A stretch of 64,000 nt of DNA from Rhizobacter sp. Root1221 (lineage in GTDB: Bacteria; Pseudomonadota; Gammaproteobacteria; Burkholderiales; Burkholderiaceae_C). Shown here one piece after another: positions 37,565-45,611 of this stretch; the stretch's first letter is position 1, and every line of letters begins with the position of its first letter. The position numbers and the translations under genes are program-made. The stretch spans positions 153,300-217,299 of the forward strand of contig NZ_LMDI01000005.1 in the NCBI RefSeq assembly GCF_001425785.1, given 5' to 3'. Under the pieces are notes generated by a model that worked only from the letters and a program-made list of their open reading frames with translations, searched no databases and was not told the origin of the DNA.

Positions 37565-38620
37565 TCAGAGCCCGAGCATGCGGCGCAGCTGCGCCGGATC
37601 CGGCTTCGCGCCAGCGAAGTCGTCGAACGCCTTGTCGGTGACGCGGATGATGTGGTCGCGGATGAACGCAGCGCCCTCGGCCGCACCGTCTTCCGGGTGC
37701 TTCAGGCAGCACTCCCATTCGAGCACCGCCCAGCCGGGGTAGTTGTGCCGCGCCATCTTGGAGAAGATGGCGCCGAAGTCCACCTGGCCGTCACCCAGCG
37801 AACGGAAGCGGCCGGCGCGGTCCACCCAGGGGGCGTAACCCGAGTACACGCCCTGTCGCCCGGTGGGCCGGAACTCGGCGTCCTTGATGTGCAGCGCCTT
37901 GATGCGCGAGTGGTAGATGTCGATGAACGCGAGGTAGTCGAGCTGCTGCAGCACGAAGTGCGACGGGTCGTAGTTGATGCAGCAGCGCGGGTGCTGGTCC
38001 ACCTTGTCGAGGAACATCTCGAACGTGGTGCCGTCGAACAGGTCCTCGCCGGGGTGCAGTTCGAAACACACGTGGCAGTTCGCCTCGTCGAATGCATCGA
38101 GGATGGGGCGCCAGCGCCGGGCCAGTTCGTCGAACGCGGTGTCGATCAACCCGGCCGGCCGCTGCGGCCACGGGTACAGGTAGGGCCAGGCCAGCGCGCC
38201 CGGAAAACTCACGTTGCTGGTGAGCCCCAGGTTCAACGAGGCCTTGGCCGACAGCAGCATCTGCGCCACCGCCCAGGCCTTCCGGGCCGCGGGGTTGCCC
38301 TTCACGGCGTCGGGCGCGAAGCTGTCGAATGCCTCGTCGTAGGCCGGGTGAACGGCCACCAGCTGGCCTTGCAGGTGGGTGCCCAGTTCGGTGATGGCCA
38401 CGCCGTTCTCGCGCGCCACGCCGGCCACCTCGTCGCAGTAGGTCTTCGACTCGGCCGCGCGCTGCAGGTCGAAGATGCGCGCATCCCACGAGGGAATCTG
38501 CACCCCCTTGAAGCCTTTCTGCCCGGCCCATCGGGTGATGGCCGCCCACGAGTCGAACGGTGCCGTGTCGCCGGCGAATTGGGCGAGGTAGACGCCCGGG
38601 CCCTTCAAGGTGGTGGCCAT
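37565..38620 (-). CDS. sugar phosphate isomerase/epimerase (xylose-isomerase-like TIM barrel)
   Basis: The 351-residue protein is an AP-endonuclease-2 fold enzyme. Metal-binding residues are visible in CFELHPGEDLF (Glu, His), INYDPSHFVLQ (Asp, His), HIKDAEF and WAVLEWE. Such enzymes act as isomerases or dehydratases on keto-sugars and inosose. AGGA lies 8 nt before the ATG at 38620. Between the LacI regulator and the dehydrogenase gene, it likely processes the dehydrogenase's keto product. No kinase or aldolase is in the operon. Confidence 0.9.
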   Translation of the reverse strand: MATTLKGPGVYLAQFAGDTAPFDSWAAITRWAGQKGFKGVQIPSWDARIFDLQRAAESKTYCDEVAGVARENGVAITELGTHLQGQLVAVHPAYDEAFDSFAPDAVKGNPAARKAWAVAQMLLSAKASLNLGLTSNVSFPGALAWPYLYPWPQRPAGLIDTAFDELARRWRPILDAFDEANCHVCFELHPGEDLFDGTTFEMFLDKVDQHPRCCINYDPSHFVLQQLDYLAFIDIYHSRIKALHIKDAEFRPTGRQGVYSGYAPWVDRAGRFRSLGDGQVDFGAIFSKMARHNYPGWAVLEWECCLKHPEDGAAEGAAFIRDHIIRVTDKAFDDFAGAKPDPAQLRRMLGL

Positions 38621-38632
38621 GTCGATGTCCTC

Positions 38633-39667
38633 CTAGGGCAGGTTGTCCTTCACATAGATGTCGATCCGGATGCGTTCCTGGTCGCTGACCACCGGCTCGC
38701 GGGTGAGCCTGGAGAGCGCCTGGCGCAACGCCGAGCGCACCTCGTGGCCGGCGTCCTGGTTGATCACCGCGTCCATCGTGCCGGCAAGCAGGTCGCGGCG
38801 CGCATGGGGGGTGAGTTCGTGCCCCACGAACACCACGTCGTGGCCCCTTCCGGCTTCGCGCAGCGCGGCGGCGATGCCGCGGTTGCCGGCACCGATGCTG
38901 TAGAGGCCGATGAGCTGCGGGTGCTGGGCCAGCAGCTCGGCCACCAGCGGTTCGGTGAGCGCCGAGTTGTCCTTGCCTTCGACCGGCGGCAGCACCTTCA
39001 GGCCCGGATACTCGGCGGCCATCACCTGGCCGAAGCCGAACCAGCGCTCGGCGTGGTCGCGCAGCGACAGGCTGCCCACGAGCACCCCCACCTGGCCGGG
39101 CCGGCCGGCGAGGAAACGGCCCACCAGCGTGGCCGCGGTGCGGCCGGCGGCCACGTTGTCGATGCCCACGAAGCGGTGGCGGCGCGACGACGGCACGTCG
39201 GACACGAGCGTGACGACGCCGATTTCGGCGTCGGCCAGCTCGTCGATGGCGGCGCGCACGAGCGGGTGGTCGAGGGCCATCACCACGGCGGTGTCGCAAC
39301 TGCCCTTCAGGCCCAGCAGGCGTTCGGCGAGTTCGCCGGGTTCGAAGACATCGACCTCGACGATCTCGAGCGTGACGCGGTGGTCACTGGCCCAGCCGTG
39401 GTTCTCGGCGATCTGCTCGCGCAACATCGCGATGAAGCTGTTGTTGCCGGACGGCAGCACGAAACACAGCCGGTGGGGGCGGGGCCGCGCGAGGCGTGCG
39501 GCCGACGGGTCGGGCCGGTAGCCGAGGCGCGAGACGGCATCGGCCACGCGGTTGACGGTGCGGGCGTGCACGCCCGGCCGCTTGTTCAACACGCGGTCGA
39601 CGGTGGCAAGGCTGACGCCGGCTTCGCGGGCGACGTCGTTGAGGGTGGCGCGGGGTGGTGGGTTCAT
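38633..39667 (-). CDS. LacI-family transcriptional regulator
   Basis: The 344-residue protein has an N-terminal LacI helix-turn-helix (about 5-50: TLNDVAREAGVSLATVDRVLNKRPGV) and a periplasmic-binding-protein-like effector domain. It is the first gene of the operon that ends at 32803 and starts 33 bp from a palindrome at 39685-39700. That makes autoregulated repression of the whole sugar operon likely, relieved by the sugar or its keto derivative. ATG 39667 places the HTH at the usual position. Confidence 0.92.
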   Translation of the reverse strand: MNPPPRATLNDVAREAGVSLATVDRVLNKRPGVHARTVNRVADAVSRLGYRPDPSAARLARPRPHRLCFVLPSGNNSFIAMLREQIAENHGWASDHRVTLEIVEVDVFEPGELAERLLGLKGSCDTAVVMALDHPLVRAAIDELADAEIGVVTLVSDVPSSRRHRFVGIDNVAAGRTAATLVGRFLAGRPGQVGVLVGSLSLRDHAERWFGFGQVMAAEYPGLKVLPPVEGKDNSALTEPLVAELLAQHPQLIGLYSIGAGNRGIAAALREAGRGHDVVFVGHELTPHARRDLLAGTMDAVINQDAGHEVRSALRQALSRLTREPVVSDQERIRIDIYVKDNLP

Positions 39668-39684
39668 GGTGGAGATCAACAATA

Positions 39685-39700
39685 TGAGGTGCGTACCTCA
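39685..39700. promoter_or_regulatory. candidate operator for the LacI regulator
   Basis: TGAGGTGCGTACCTCA has perfect 6-bp arms (TGAGGT/ACCTCA) around a GCGT centre. It sits 18 bp before the LacI start and near the promoter of the divergent CMD-family gene, so it could control both directions. Confidence 0.5.
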
Positions 39701-39762
39701 CCCTGTATTCTGGGAGATACCCTAGTGCTATCGTTCCGGTGAACCACTTCAGCGAGACCGAG

Positions 39763-40161
39763 ATGACCGACACCTCCCGCCCCCGCTCCCCCGGTGAAAC
39801 CCGCCGCCGCCAGGTGATGGGCGACACCTTCGTCGACCGTGCGCTGGCTGGCGCCACCGCGTTCACGGCGCCGCTGCAGACGCTGGTCAACGAACACGCC
39901 TGGGGCGCCACCTGGCAGCGCGACGGCATCGACCTCAAGCAGCGAAGCCTGTGCACGGTGGCGATGCTGGCCGCGCTGGGCCACACGAACGAGTTGAAGG
40001 GGCACCTGCGGGGGGCGATGAACAACGGCGCCACGCTCGCCGAGCTGCGCGAGGTGCTGCTGCACGTGGCGCCGTACGCGGGGGTGCCGGCATCGGTGGC
40101 GGCGTTCCGCGCCGCGGGCGAATGGATGGCCGCCGAGGGCGTTGCCTTCGACGGCGAGTGA
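39763..40161 (+). CDS. carboxymuconolactone decarboxylase-family protein (PcaC-like)
   Basis: The 132-residue protein belongs to the AhpD/CMD family. The block SLCTVAMLAALGHTNELKGHLRGAMNNGAT and EVLLHVAPYAGVPASVAAF matches PcaC-type proteins closely. Active-site Cys and His are in the first block. It lacks the CXXC of AhpD, so a decarboxylase or isomerase role on a lactone is more likely than peroxide reduction. An in-frame GTG at 39739 is an alternative start. The gene diverges from the LacI regulator and may share its operator. Confidence 0.85.
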   Translation: MTDTSRPRSPGETRRRQVMGDTFVDRALAGATAFTAPLQTLVNEHAWGATWQRDGIDLKQRSLCTVAMLAALGHTNELKGHLRGAMNNGATLAELREVLLHVAPYAGVPASVAAFRAAGEWMAAEGVAFDGE

Positions 40162-40164
40162 CAC

Positions 40165-40719
40165 TCAGGCCGGCTCGGACGCCACGCCAAAGTCGAAGGT
40201 GGGTCCGAGGCGGGCGACCGACAGGCTGATGGTGGACGCCGCCTGGCGCAGCGCCGCGGCCTCCGGCGCCGTCCAGTTGCGCACCCGCCCTGTTTCCTCG
40301 AGGCACACCACACCGAACGGCCGGCCGTTGATCTGGAACGACGTGTCGAGCAGCGATCGGACGCCGGTGCGGGCGAAGTAGGTCGCCAGGCCGGCCAACG
40401 CCGGTTCCTGCGTGACGTCGTGGGCCACATACACGCCGCGGCTGAGCAACTGCCCGAAGTAGAGGCCGAACTCGCTGGCGTGCAGGACGGCTCCGCCGGC
40501 ATGGAATGCCGCGCCGGCCGACGCGAGGCCCACGCAGTGCAGGCTGCGCGTGTCGCCATCGCCTGCAAAGCCCCACAAGCTGGCCCGCGACACACCGAAG
40601 CTGTCGCGAAGCAGCGTGCACAGTGCCTCGCGGAACGCGGGCAGCGTGAGTTCGCCGCAGGCCAGCCGCGCGGCCATGGGCCGGCAGAGGGTGGCGAAAT
40701 CGGGGCGGAGGGTCAGCAC
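40165..40719 (-). CDS. GAF-domain protein
   Basis: The protein (about 184 residues from a GTG at 40719; an ATG at 40677 is possible) is one GAF domain. Features are REALCTLLRDSFGVSRASLWGF, a YVAHDV segment, RSLLDTSFQINGRPFGVVCLE and a final helical AAALRQAASTISL. GAF domains bind small molecules or cofactors and usually regulate something attached to them. Here there is no output domain, so it may act by protein contact. It converges with the CMD-family gene (3 nt apart). Function unknown. Confidence 0.72.
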   Translation of the reverse strand: MLTLRPDFATLCRPMAARLACGELTLPAFREALCTLLRDSFGVSRASLWGFAGDGDTRSLHCVGLASAGAAFHAGGAVLHASEFGLYFGQLLSRGVYVAHDVTQEPALAGLATYFARTGVRSLLDTSFQINGRPFGVVCLEETGRVRNWTAPEAAALRQAASTISLSVARLGPTFDFGVASEPA

Positions 40720-41093
40720 GGGGCTTTCAGCAGCGGATGGGGACCTCCGGTTCTTCGGCAGTTGCGGCCCGGACCGATGCCGGCCGCGCGACGAAGTGCG
40801 TGCAACTGTGCACGGATGCGAGGAATCCGGAGTGCCGGAGCGGCGGCATGGGGTCGAGCCCATCGCCTGGGCCGGCAGCAAACGAAACATGAATCGATGT
40901 TCATTCCGTGCCCGCCGGGTTTCCACCGGCCAACCGTGTCCGTGAAGGCAGGGCGGTAGATCGCCTTCGATTCGTGGCGCCGATCACGAAACATGGGGCT
41001 GTCGGGCTTGCGAACCACGCAAGCAGGTGGGGCCGCTTTCGAAGACCGAGTCCTATACTTCTTTCAGCAGTACAGGCCCCGGGTGTCGGTTCC
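40720..41093. other. 374-bp divergent intergenic region
   Basis: This stretch separates the GAF-protein gene from the TetR gene. It contains an AACAT-N6-ATGTT inverted repeat at 40886-40901 that could be an operator, and the -10-like TATACT at 41054-41059. The GAF frame stays open upstream but loses plausible protein character. Otherwise I see nothing in it. Confidence 0.45.
41054..41059 (+). promoter_or_regulatory. -10-like TATACT for the TetR gene
   Basis: TATACT lies 34 bp before the ATG at 41094, in an otherwise GC-rich stretch. No clear -35 was found at the right distance. Confidence 0.35.
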
Positions 41094-41708
41094 ATGACAA
41101 GAAAACGCAGTGAAAAAAGCGAGCAAACGCTCGCAGCCATCGTAGCCGCAGGCTTCGACATTGCCCGAAAACAGGGCCTGCAGAGTGTCTCGCTGACCAG
41201 CGTGGCCAAGGACCTCGGCATCAGCAAGGGCGGGGTTGCGCTCCGGGTCGGGTCCATCGATGCGCTGAAGAACATGGTGCTCGACGAATACGAGGCCTAC
41301 TTCAAGCGCACCGTGTTCGAGCCGGCCATGGAAGCCCCGCCGGGCCTGCCGCGGCTCGACATGCTGATGCGCCTGTGGATCCGTGGTGGCGCCGACATGC
41401 ACGTGCTGCTCGGTTCCATGTACGGCCATTGCACCTTCGAGGTCGACCCCATCCACCTGCCGCTGCGTGAGCGCCTCGTGAAGGGGTTCGTGCTGTGGCA
41501 GAAGACCCTCGAACGCACCATCCGCCAGGCCATGCAGCACCAGCATTTGCGGGCCGACACCGATCCCGAACAACTCGTGTTCGAGATCTTCGGCCTCATG
41601 ATGAGCTTCATGTACGCGCAACGGCTCTCGAAGAGCGAGCATTCGTTCGAACGTGCCGAGTCGGCCTACACGCGGCTGCTGTGGCCGTACCGCACGACGG
41701 TGGGCTGA
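41094..41708 (+). CDS. TetR-family transcriptional regulator
   Basis: The 204-residue protein has a TetR helix-turn-helix (about 8-55: LAAIVAAGFDIARKQGLQSVSLTSVAKDLGISKGGVALRV) and a helical ligand-binding domain with Met- and Trp-containing segments (LMRLWIRGGADMHVLLGSMYGHC). In the recognition helix, GVALRVGS replaces the usual GxxYxHF, which is unusual but occurs in some members. It ends 19 bp from the MaoC gene, which converges with it. Its target cannot be named. Confidence 0.87.
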   Translation: MTRKRSEKSEQTLAAIVAAGFDIARKQGLQSVSLTSVAKDLGISKGGVALRVGSIDALKNMVLDEYEAYFKRTVFEPAMEAPPGLPRLDMLMRLWIRGGADMHVLLGSMYGHCTFEVDPIHLPLRERLVKGFVLWQKTLERTIRQAMQHQHLRADTDPEQLVFEIFGLMMSFMYAQRLSKSEHSFERAESAYTRLLWPYRTTVG

Positions 41709-41727
41709 GAAGCTCTGAGAAGGCGGG

Positions 41728-42174
41728 CTACACCCTGCGAGGAATCACCATCTTCGACGTGAGCACCTGAACCACCTCGCCGCGCTGGTTCTTCGTTTCG
41801 CTGCGCACCGTGGCCATGCCGCGGTCGGGGCGTGACGCCGACGGCCGCACCTCGAGCACCTCGATCTCCACGTGCAACACATCGCCCGGGCGGGTGGGCC
41901 GCGGCCACTGCAGCTCGCCGCCGGCACCCACGATGCCACCGGCGATGCGCATGCCACTCGTCACCATCAGCTTCATCGTGATGGACGCCGTGTGCCATCC
42001 GCTGGCCGCGAGGCCGCCGAAGATCGTGGCCTGGGCCGCGTCGTGGTCGAGGTGGAACGGTTGCGGGTCGAACTGGGTGGCAAACGCCTTGATCTGCGCC
42101 TCGTCGAGCGTGTGTTCACCGGACGTGAAACGGTCACCGGCGCGGATGTCGTCGAGGTAAAGGGGTTCGGTCAT
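41728..42174 (-). CDS. MaoC-like hot-dog dehydratase
   Basis: The 148-residue protein is a single-domain MaoC/(R)-hydratase. It has the catalytic Asp-His pair in FATQFDPQPFHLD and the GGLAASGWHTASITMKL helix. Such proteins hydrate enoyl-CoA thioesters or act on related substrates. Its ATG overlaps the MATE gene's stop (ATGA, 4 nt), so it belongs to the SDR-MATE-MaoC operon. A role in an acyl-CoA or modified-fatty-acid step linked to export of the product is possible. Confidence 0.88.
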   Translation of the reverse strand: MTEPLYLDDIRAGDRFTSGEHTLDEAQIKAFATQFDPQPFHLDHDAAQATIFGGLAASGWHTASITMKLMVTSGMRIAGGIVGAGGELQWPRPTRPGDVLHVEIEVLEVRPSASRPDRGMATVRSETKNQRGEVVQVLTSKMVIPRRV

Positions 42175-43601
42175 CGGGCTTCTCCAGCAGACAGGACAGG
42201 GGGCATCGCGGGCGCTCCGGGTGATGCCGGGGCGTGCACCCGGCGGATCCATGGCACGCAGGCGATGGCGGCGAACGCGGCCAATGCCACCACCAGCACC
42301 GCGAGCAGCCCCGCGAGGCCGCCGCCCATTCTGACCACCACCACGTGGCCCGCCACCACGATGATCGCCAACCGCACGAACCCGGCCAGTGTGGACCACC
42401 CCATCCGCCGTGCGCCCTGCGACGCGAAATACAGCGCGAGGCCCAGGCCGAACAGCCCATAGGCCGGCGCCACCGTGCGCAGGTATGCCGCACCCGCCTC
42501 GATGGCGGCGGTGTCGTGCGTGAAGAGGCCGAGCCAGGCGCGCGGGAACACGGCCGCTGCCAGGCCCACCAGTTCCGTGGCCGCGGCCGCCATCAGGGCG
42601 CCGGTCCAGGCGATCTGCCGGGCGCGGGCCAGTTGCCCGGCGCCCACGTTCATGCCGATCATCGCGACCATGCCGGTGCCGAAGCCGAAGACGAGCGGCA
42701 CCTGCAGGTACTCCAGTCGGATGCCGAGCCCGAAGCCGGCCAGTGCCGGAATGCCCAGGGGCGCGACCAGCGTGGTGGCCGCCACGACAGCCAGGTTCGA
42801 GTTGAAGTTGTTGACGATGGCAATGCCGCCCACCCCGAGGATGTCGGCAAACAGCGCCCGCTGCAGCGGGCGCCGGAAACGCAGGTGCACGCCGCCGTGG
42901 CCACGCAGCAGGCTGCGGCCCAGCACGACACAACCGAGTGCGTAGTAGAGCACCAGGGCCAGCCCCGCGCCGGCGATGCCCAGGCCCGGCAGCGGCCCGG
43001 CGCCGAAGATCAGCACCGGCGACACCACCACCAGCACCGGCACCCCCCCGGCCAGCACCAGCGCCGGCAGGCGCATGTTGCCGCTGCCGCGCAACACACT
43101 CGCGAACGCGTTCAGCAGCCACAGCAGCACGGCGCCCGCGAAGATGGCGTTCGAATAGGTGAGGGCGGCCGACAGCGCGCCGCCTTGGCCGCCGATGGCG
43201 GCATACAGCCACGGCCCGCCCAGCAGTGCCGCGGCCGTGAACACGAGCCCCAACACGGTGGCGATCACCACCGCGTGGAGGGCCAGCGCCTCGGCGCGTG
43301 CGTGGTCGCCGGCCCCGAGCGCGCGGGCGATGGCCGATGAAATGCCGCCGCCGATCCCCCCCGCCGACATCATCTGCATCAGCATGACCACCGGGAACAC
43401 GAGGGCGGCGCCCGCGAGTGCGTCGACCCCGATCAGCCCCACGTAGTAGCTCTCGAGGAAGTTGGCCGCCGCCTGCGCCAGCATCACGACGATGTTGGGC
43501 GCGGCGAGCTTGAGCAGCGTGGGCCCCACCGGCCCGTGCAGCAGCAGCGCGGCGCGGGCCTGGGCCGCCTGCGCGGCAGGGGAGGCGGCGGGGGTGCCCA
43601 T
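42171..43601 (-). CDS. MATE-family multidrug efflux transporter
   Basis: The 476-residue inner-membrane protein has 12 predicted TM segments in two homologous halves, as in NorM-type MATE exporters. Typical pieces are SYYVGLIGVDALAGAALVFPV near 45 and GGIGGGISSAIARALGAGD near 80. It exports cationic or amphipathic compounds by H+ or Na+ antiport. It starts one base after the SDR gene stop and overlaps the MaoC gene by 4 nt, so all three are translated from one message under the TetR repressor upstream. Confidence 0.9.
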   Translation of the reverse strand: MGTPAASPAAQAAQARAALLLHGPVGPTLLKLAAPNIVVMLAQAAANFLESYYVGLIGVDALAGAALVFPVVMLMQMMSAGGIGGGISSAIARALGAGDHARAEALALHAVVIATVLGLVFTAAALLGGPWLYAAIGGQGGALSAALTYSNAIFAGAVLLWLLNAFASVLRGSGNMRLPALVLAGGVPVLVVVSPVLIFGAGPLPGLGIAGAGLALVLYYALGCVVLGRSLLRGHGGVHLRFRRPLQRALFADILGVGGIAIVNNFNSNLAVVAATTLVAPLGIPALAGFGLGIRLEYLQVPLVFGFGTGMVAMIGMNVGAGQLARARQIAWTGALMAAAATELVGLAAAVFPRAWLGLFTHDTAAIEAGAAYLRTVAPAYGLFGLGLALYFASQGARRMGWSTLAGFVRLAIIVVAGHVVVVRMGGGLAGLLAVLVVALAAFAAIACVPWIRRVHAPASPGAPAMPPVLSAGEAR

Positions 43602-43602
43602 G

Positions 43603-44313
43603 TCAGCGGGCCGGAGCGCCCAGGTACACGCCGGGCCGGGCCGACAGGCCCAGCTTCACGTTGCGGGCGATGTCGTCGGCGAGCACCTCGTCCTCGCCGG
43701 CCTCGACCGCCGCGAGCACCTGGCGCACCACGTCGTCCGGGTGCGCCTTCGGGCCGGAGAAGCCGGCCGCCATGTCAGTTTCCATGAACGCGACGTGCAC
43801 GCCCACGACCTGGGTGCCCTGGGCGCGCAGCTCGTTGCGCAGCCCGTTCGTCAGCGACCAGGCGGCGGCCTTCGACGCCGAGTAGGTGCCGCTGCCCGGC
43901 AGGCTGAGCCAGCTCAGCACCGACAGCACGTTGACGATGGCGCCGCCGCCGTTGGCGGCCAGGTGCGGGGCGAAGGCCTGGCTCACCGCGAGCGGCCCGA
44001 ACACGTTCACGTCGAGTTCGGCGCGCAAGGCGTCGATGCTGGCCTGGCCGGCGAGCAGCCCCTGGCCGCGGGCGATGCCGGCGTTGTTGACGAGCAGTGA
44101 CACGTCCCCGAAGTCGCGGGCCGCGGCCAGCACTTCGCCGGGGCGGGTCACGTCGAGCCGAACCGCGTGTACGCCCGGGATGTCGACGGACGATGGGTCG
44201 CGGGCCGCGGCGTACACCTTGCGTGCACCGGCCGCGAGCAGCGCCCGGGCGAACGACGCACCGAGGCCGCGGTTGGCACCGGTGACGAATGCGACGGAGT
44301 CCTGGATCTTCAT
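43603..44313 (-). CDS. short-chain dehydrogenase/reductase
   Basis: The 236-residue classical SDR has a cofactor loop VTGANRGLGASFA, an NNAG motif and the catalytic Ser-Tyr-Lys arrangement (SVLSWLSL, GTYSASKAAA). Asn and Asp in the Rossmann strand (VRLDV) suggest NADH or NADPH use but do not settle it. AAGGA lies 6 nt before the ATG at 44313. A 16-bp TetR-type operator lies 28 bp upstream. It is the first structural gene of the SDR-MATE-MaoC operon. Confidence 0.9.
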   Translation of the reverse strand: MKIQDSVAFVTGANRGLGASFARALLAAGARKVYAAARDPSSVDIPGVHAVRLDVTRPGEVLAAARDFGDVSLLVNNAGIARGQGLLAGQASIDALRAELDVNVFGPLAVSQAFAPHLAANGGGAIVNVLSVLSWLSLPGSGTYSASKAAAWSLTNGLRNELRAQGTQVVGVHVAFMETDMAAGFSGPKAHPDDVVRQVLAAVEAGEDEVLADDIARNVKLGLSARPGVYLGAPAR

Positions 44314-44340
44314 GGTGGGGTCCTTCGGGAGGGTGGGGAA

Positions 44341-44356
44341 TATGACGAGCGTCATA
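44341..44356. promoter_or_regulatory. TetR operator 1 (upstream of the SDR gene)
   Basis: TATGACGAGCGTCATA is a 16-bp near-perfect palindrome (7 of 8 pairs). A related palindrome with identical first 8 bases lies in front of the tetR gene at 44995-45010. Two such sites flanking a tetR gene and its operon are strong evidence for repressor binding. Confidence 0.7.
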
Positions 44357-44398
44357 AGCGGGGGCGAACGGCAGGCGCCGGCAGAGCGGCGCCCAGGG

Positions 44399-44977
44399 TC
44401 AGGTGACCTGGTCGAGGATGGTCATGCGCGCGGCGTCGCGCACGGCCTTGGACAGCGCGGGATCGTCCACGGCGCGGGCGATGGTCAGCGCGCCCACGAG
44501 GCTGCAGTACACGGACAGGGCCTTGCGGCGGTCCTCGCCGTCAGCCCATCCGGGCAGTTGGCGGCCAATCAGGTCGATCACTTCCTTCATGCGGCGGGTG
44601 GCCGCGCGGCGCACCGGCGCCTCCTGGCGTGACAGCTCGGACCCGAGGGCCGCCACCGGGCAGCCAGTCTCGGGTGCCTCGACATGGCGGTCCGACAGGT
44701 AGGCGTCGACGATGGCGGCCAGCGATTGCCCGTCGGGGGCTGCCGCGGCGATGCGTCCCAGGCGGGAGAGGCTGTCGGCTCCGGTGCTGTCGGCCACCTC
44801 GGCCAGCAGATCGGTCTTCGACTTGAAGTGCGCGTAGAAGCCGCCGTGCGTGAGCCCGGCCTCTTTCATGATGTCGGCCACCCCGATGCCGCCGTAGCCC
44901 TTGCGCCGGATGGCGCGCGACGCGGTGCGCACGATGCGGTCGTGCGTCTGTTCCTTGCGGGAGGGGGTGTCGGTCAT
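44399..44977 (-). CDS. TetR-family repressor of the SDR-MATE-MaoC operon
   Basis: The 192-residue protein has a TetR helix-turn-helix (about 8-58, IVRTASRAIRRKGYGGIGVADIMKEAGLTHGGFYAHFKSK) and a C-terminal domain of the type found with NemR- and AcrR-like sensors (PETGCPVAALGSE with a Cys that could sense electrophiles). The start at 44977 is preferred over upstream in-frame codons that lie inside the operator. The gene is 85 bp upstream of the SDR gene on the same strand. Palindromes before both genes suggest it represses itself and the operon. Confidence 0.9.
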   Translation of the reverse strand: MTDTPSRKEQTHDRIVRTASRAIRRKGYGGIGVADIMKEAGLTHGGFYAHFKSKTDLLAEVADSTGADSLSRLGRIAAAAPDGQSLAAIVDAYLSDRHVEAPETGCPVAALGSELSRQEAPVRRAATRRMKEVIDLIGRQLPGWADGEDRRKALSVYCSLVGALTIARAVDDPALSKAVRDAARMTILDQVT

Positions 44978-44994
44978 GGTGAAGGGTGACGGTT

Positions 44995-45010
44995 TATGAC
45001 GATCATCATA
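44995..45010. promoter_or_regulatory. TetR operator 2 (upstream of the tetR gene)
   Basis: TATGACGATCATCATA shares its left half TATGACGA exactly with the site at 44341-44356 and is self-complementary at 7 of 8 pairs. It lies 18 bp before the tetR start codon, within the gap shared with the divergent pilin-like gene. Confidence 0.7.
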
Positions 45011-45079
45011 TTCCTTTGCCAAACCCCCGGACGGGCAAAGGAAATGGCGGGCTCGCTGCCTGTACTACAGTGCGTTCGC

Positions 45080-45589
45080 ATGAACAGCATTCTTTCGGCC
45101 CGGCGCGGGTTTTCGTTGATCGAACTGATGATCGTGGTGGCGGTGGTGGCGGTCCTCGCGCTGCTCGCGATGCCCAGTTTCACCGACCGCATCGTGCGCA
45201 AGCAGGTGGCCGAGACCCTTCCGGTGGTCGAGTTCGCCAAGCAGAACGTGGCGCTGTTCCGCGGGCTGTCGGGCAAGTTCCCTGTCGACAACACCGAGGC
45301 GAGCCTGCCCCCGGCGGACAAGATCGTGGGCAGCTTCCTGTCGTCCGTGACCGTGCGGGACGGCGTGCTGGTGCTGGTGTTCGGCAATGGCGCCAACCCG
45401 CTGCTCAAGGGCAAGCAGCTGGCCCTGCGCCCGGCCTACGTGCCCGACTACCCGCAGGTGCCCCTCGTGTGGGTGTGTGCGGGCGCGGCCGTGCCCGACC
45501 AGATGCAGGTGCACGGGACCGACAGCACCGACATCCCCGCCCTGTACCTGCCGGTGGCTTGCCGCCCGGGCGCGGCCAAGAAGGCCTGA
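45080..45589 (+). CDS. type IV pilin-like protein
   Basis: The 169-residue protein has a canonical type III signal: short basic leader RRG (cleavage after G10) followed by FSLIELMIVVAVVAVLALLAMP with Glu at mature position 5. The hydrophobic helix continues to about residue 32. The C-terminal domain has two Cys residues that could form the usual disulfide loop. No other pilus or secretion gene is nearby, so it is an isolated minor pilin or pseudopilin. It diverges from the tetR gene and converges with otsB. Confidence 0.87.
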   Translation: MNSILSARRGFSLIELMIVVAVVAVLALLAMPSFTDRIVRKQVAETLPVVEFAKQNVALFRGLSGKFPVDNTEASLPPADKIVGSFLSSVTVRDGVLVLVFGNGANPLLKGKQLALRPAYVPDYPQVPLVWVCAGAAVPDQMQVHGTDSTDIPALYLPVACRPGAAKKA

Positions 45590-45611
45590 GAGGAATCCAG
45601 CGCCGGGCGCC

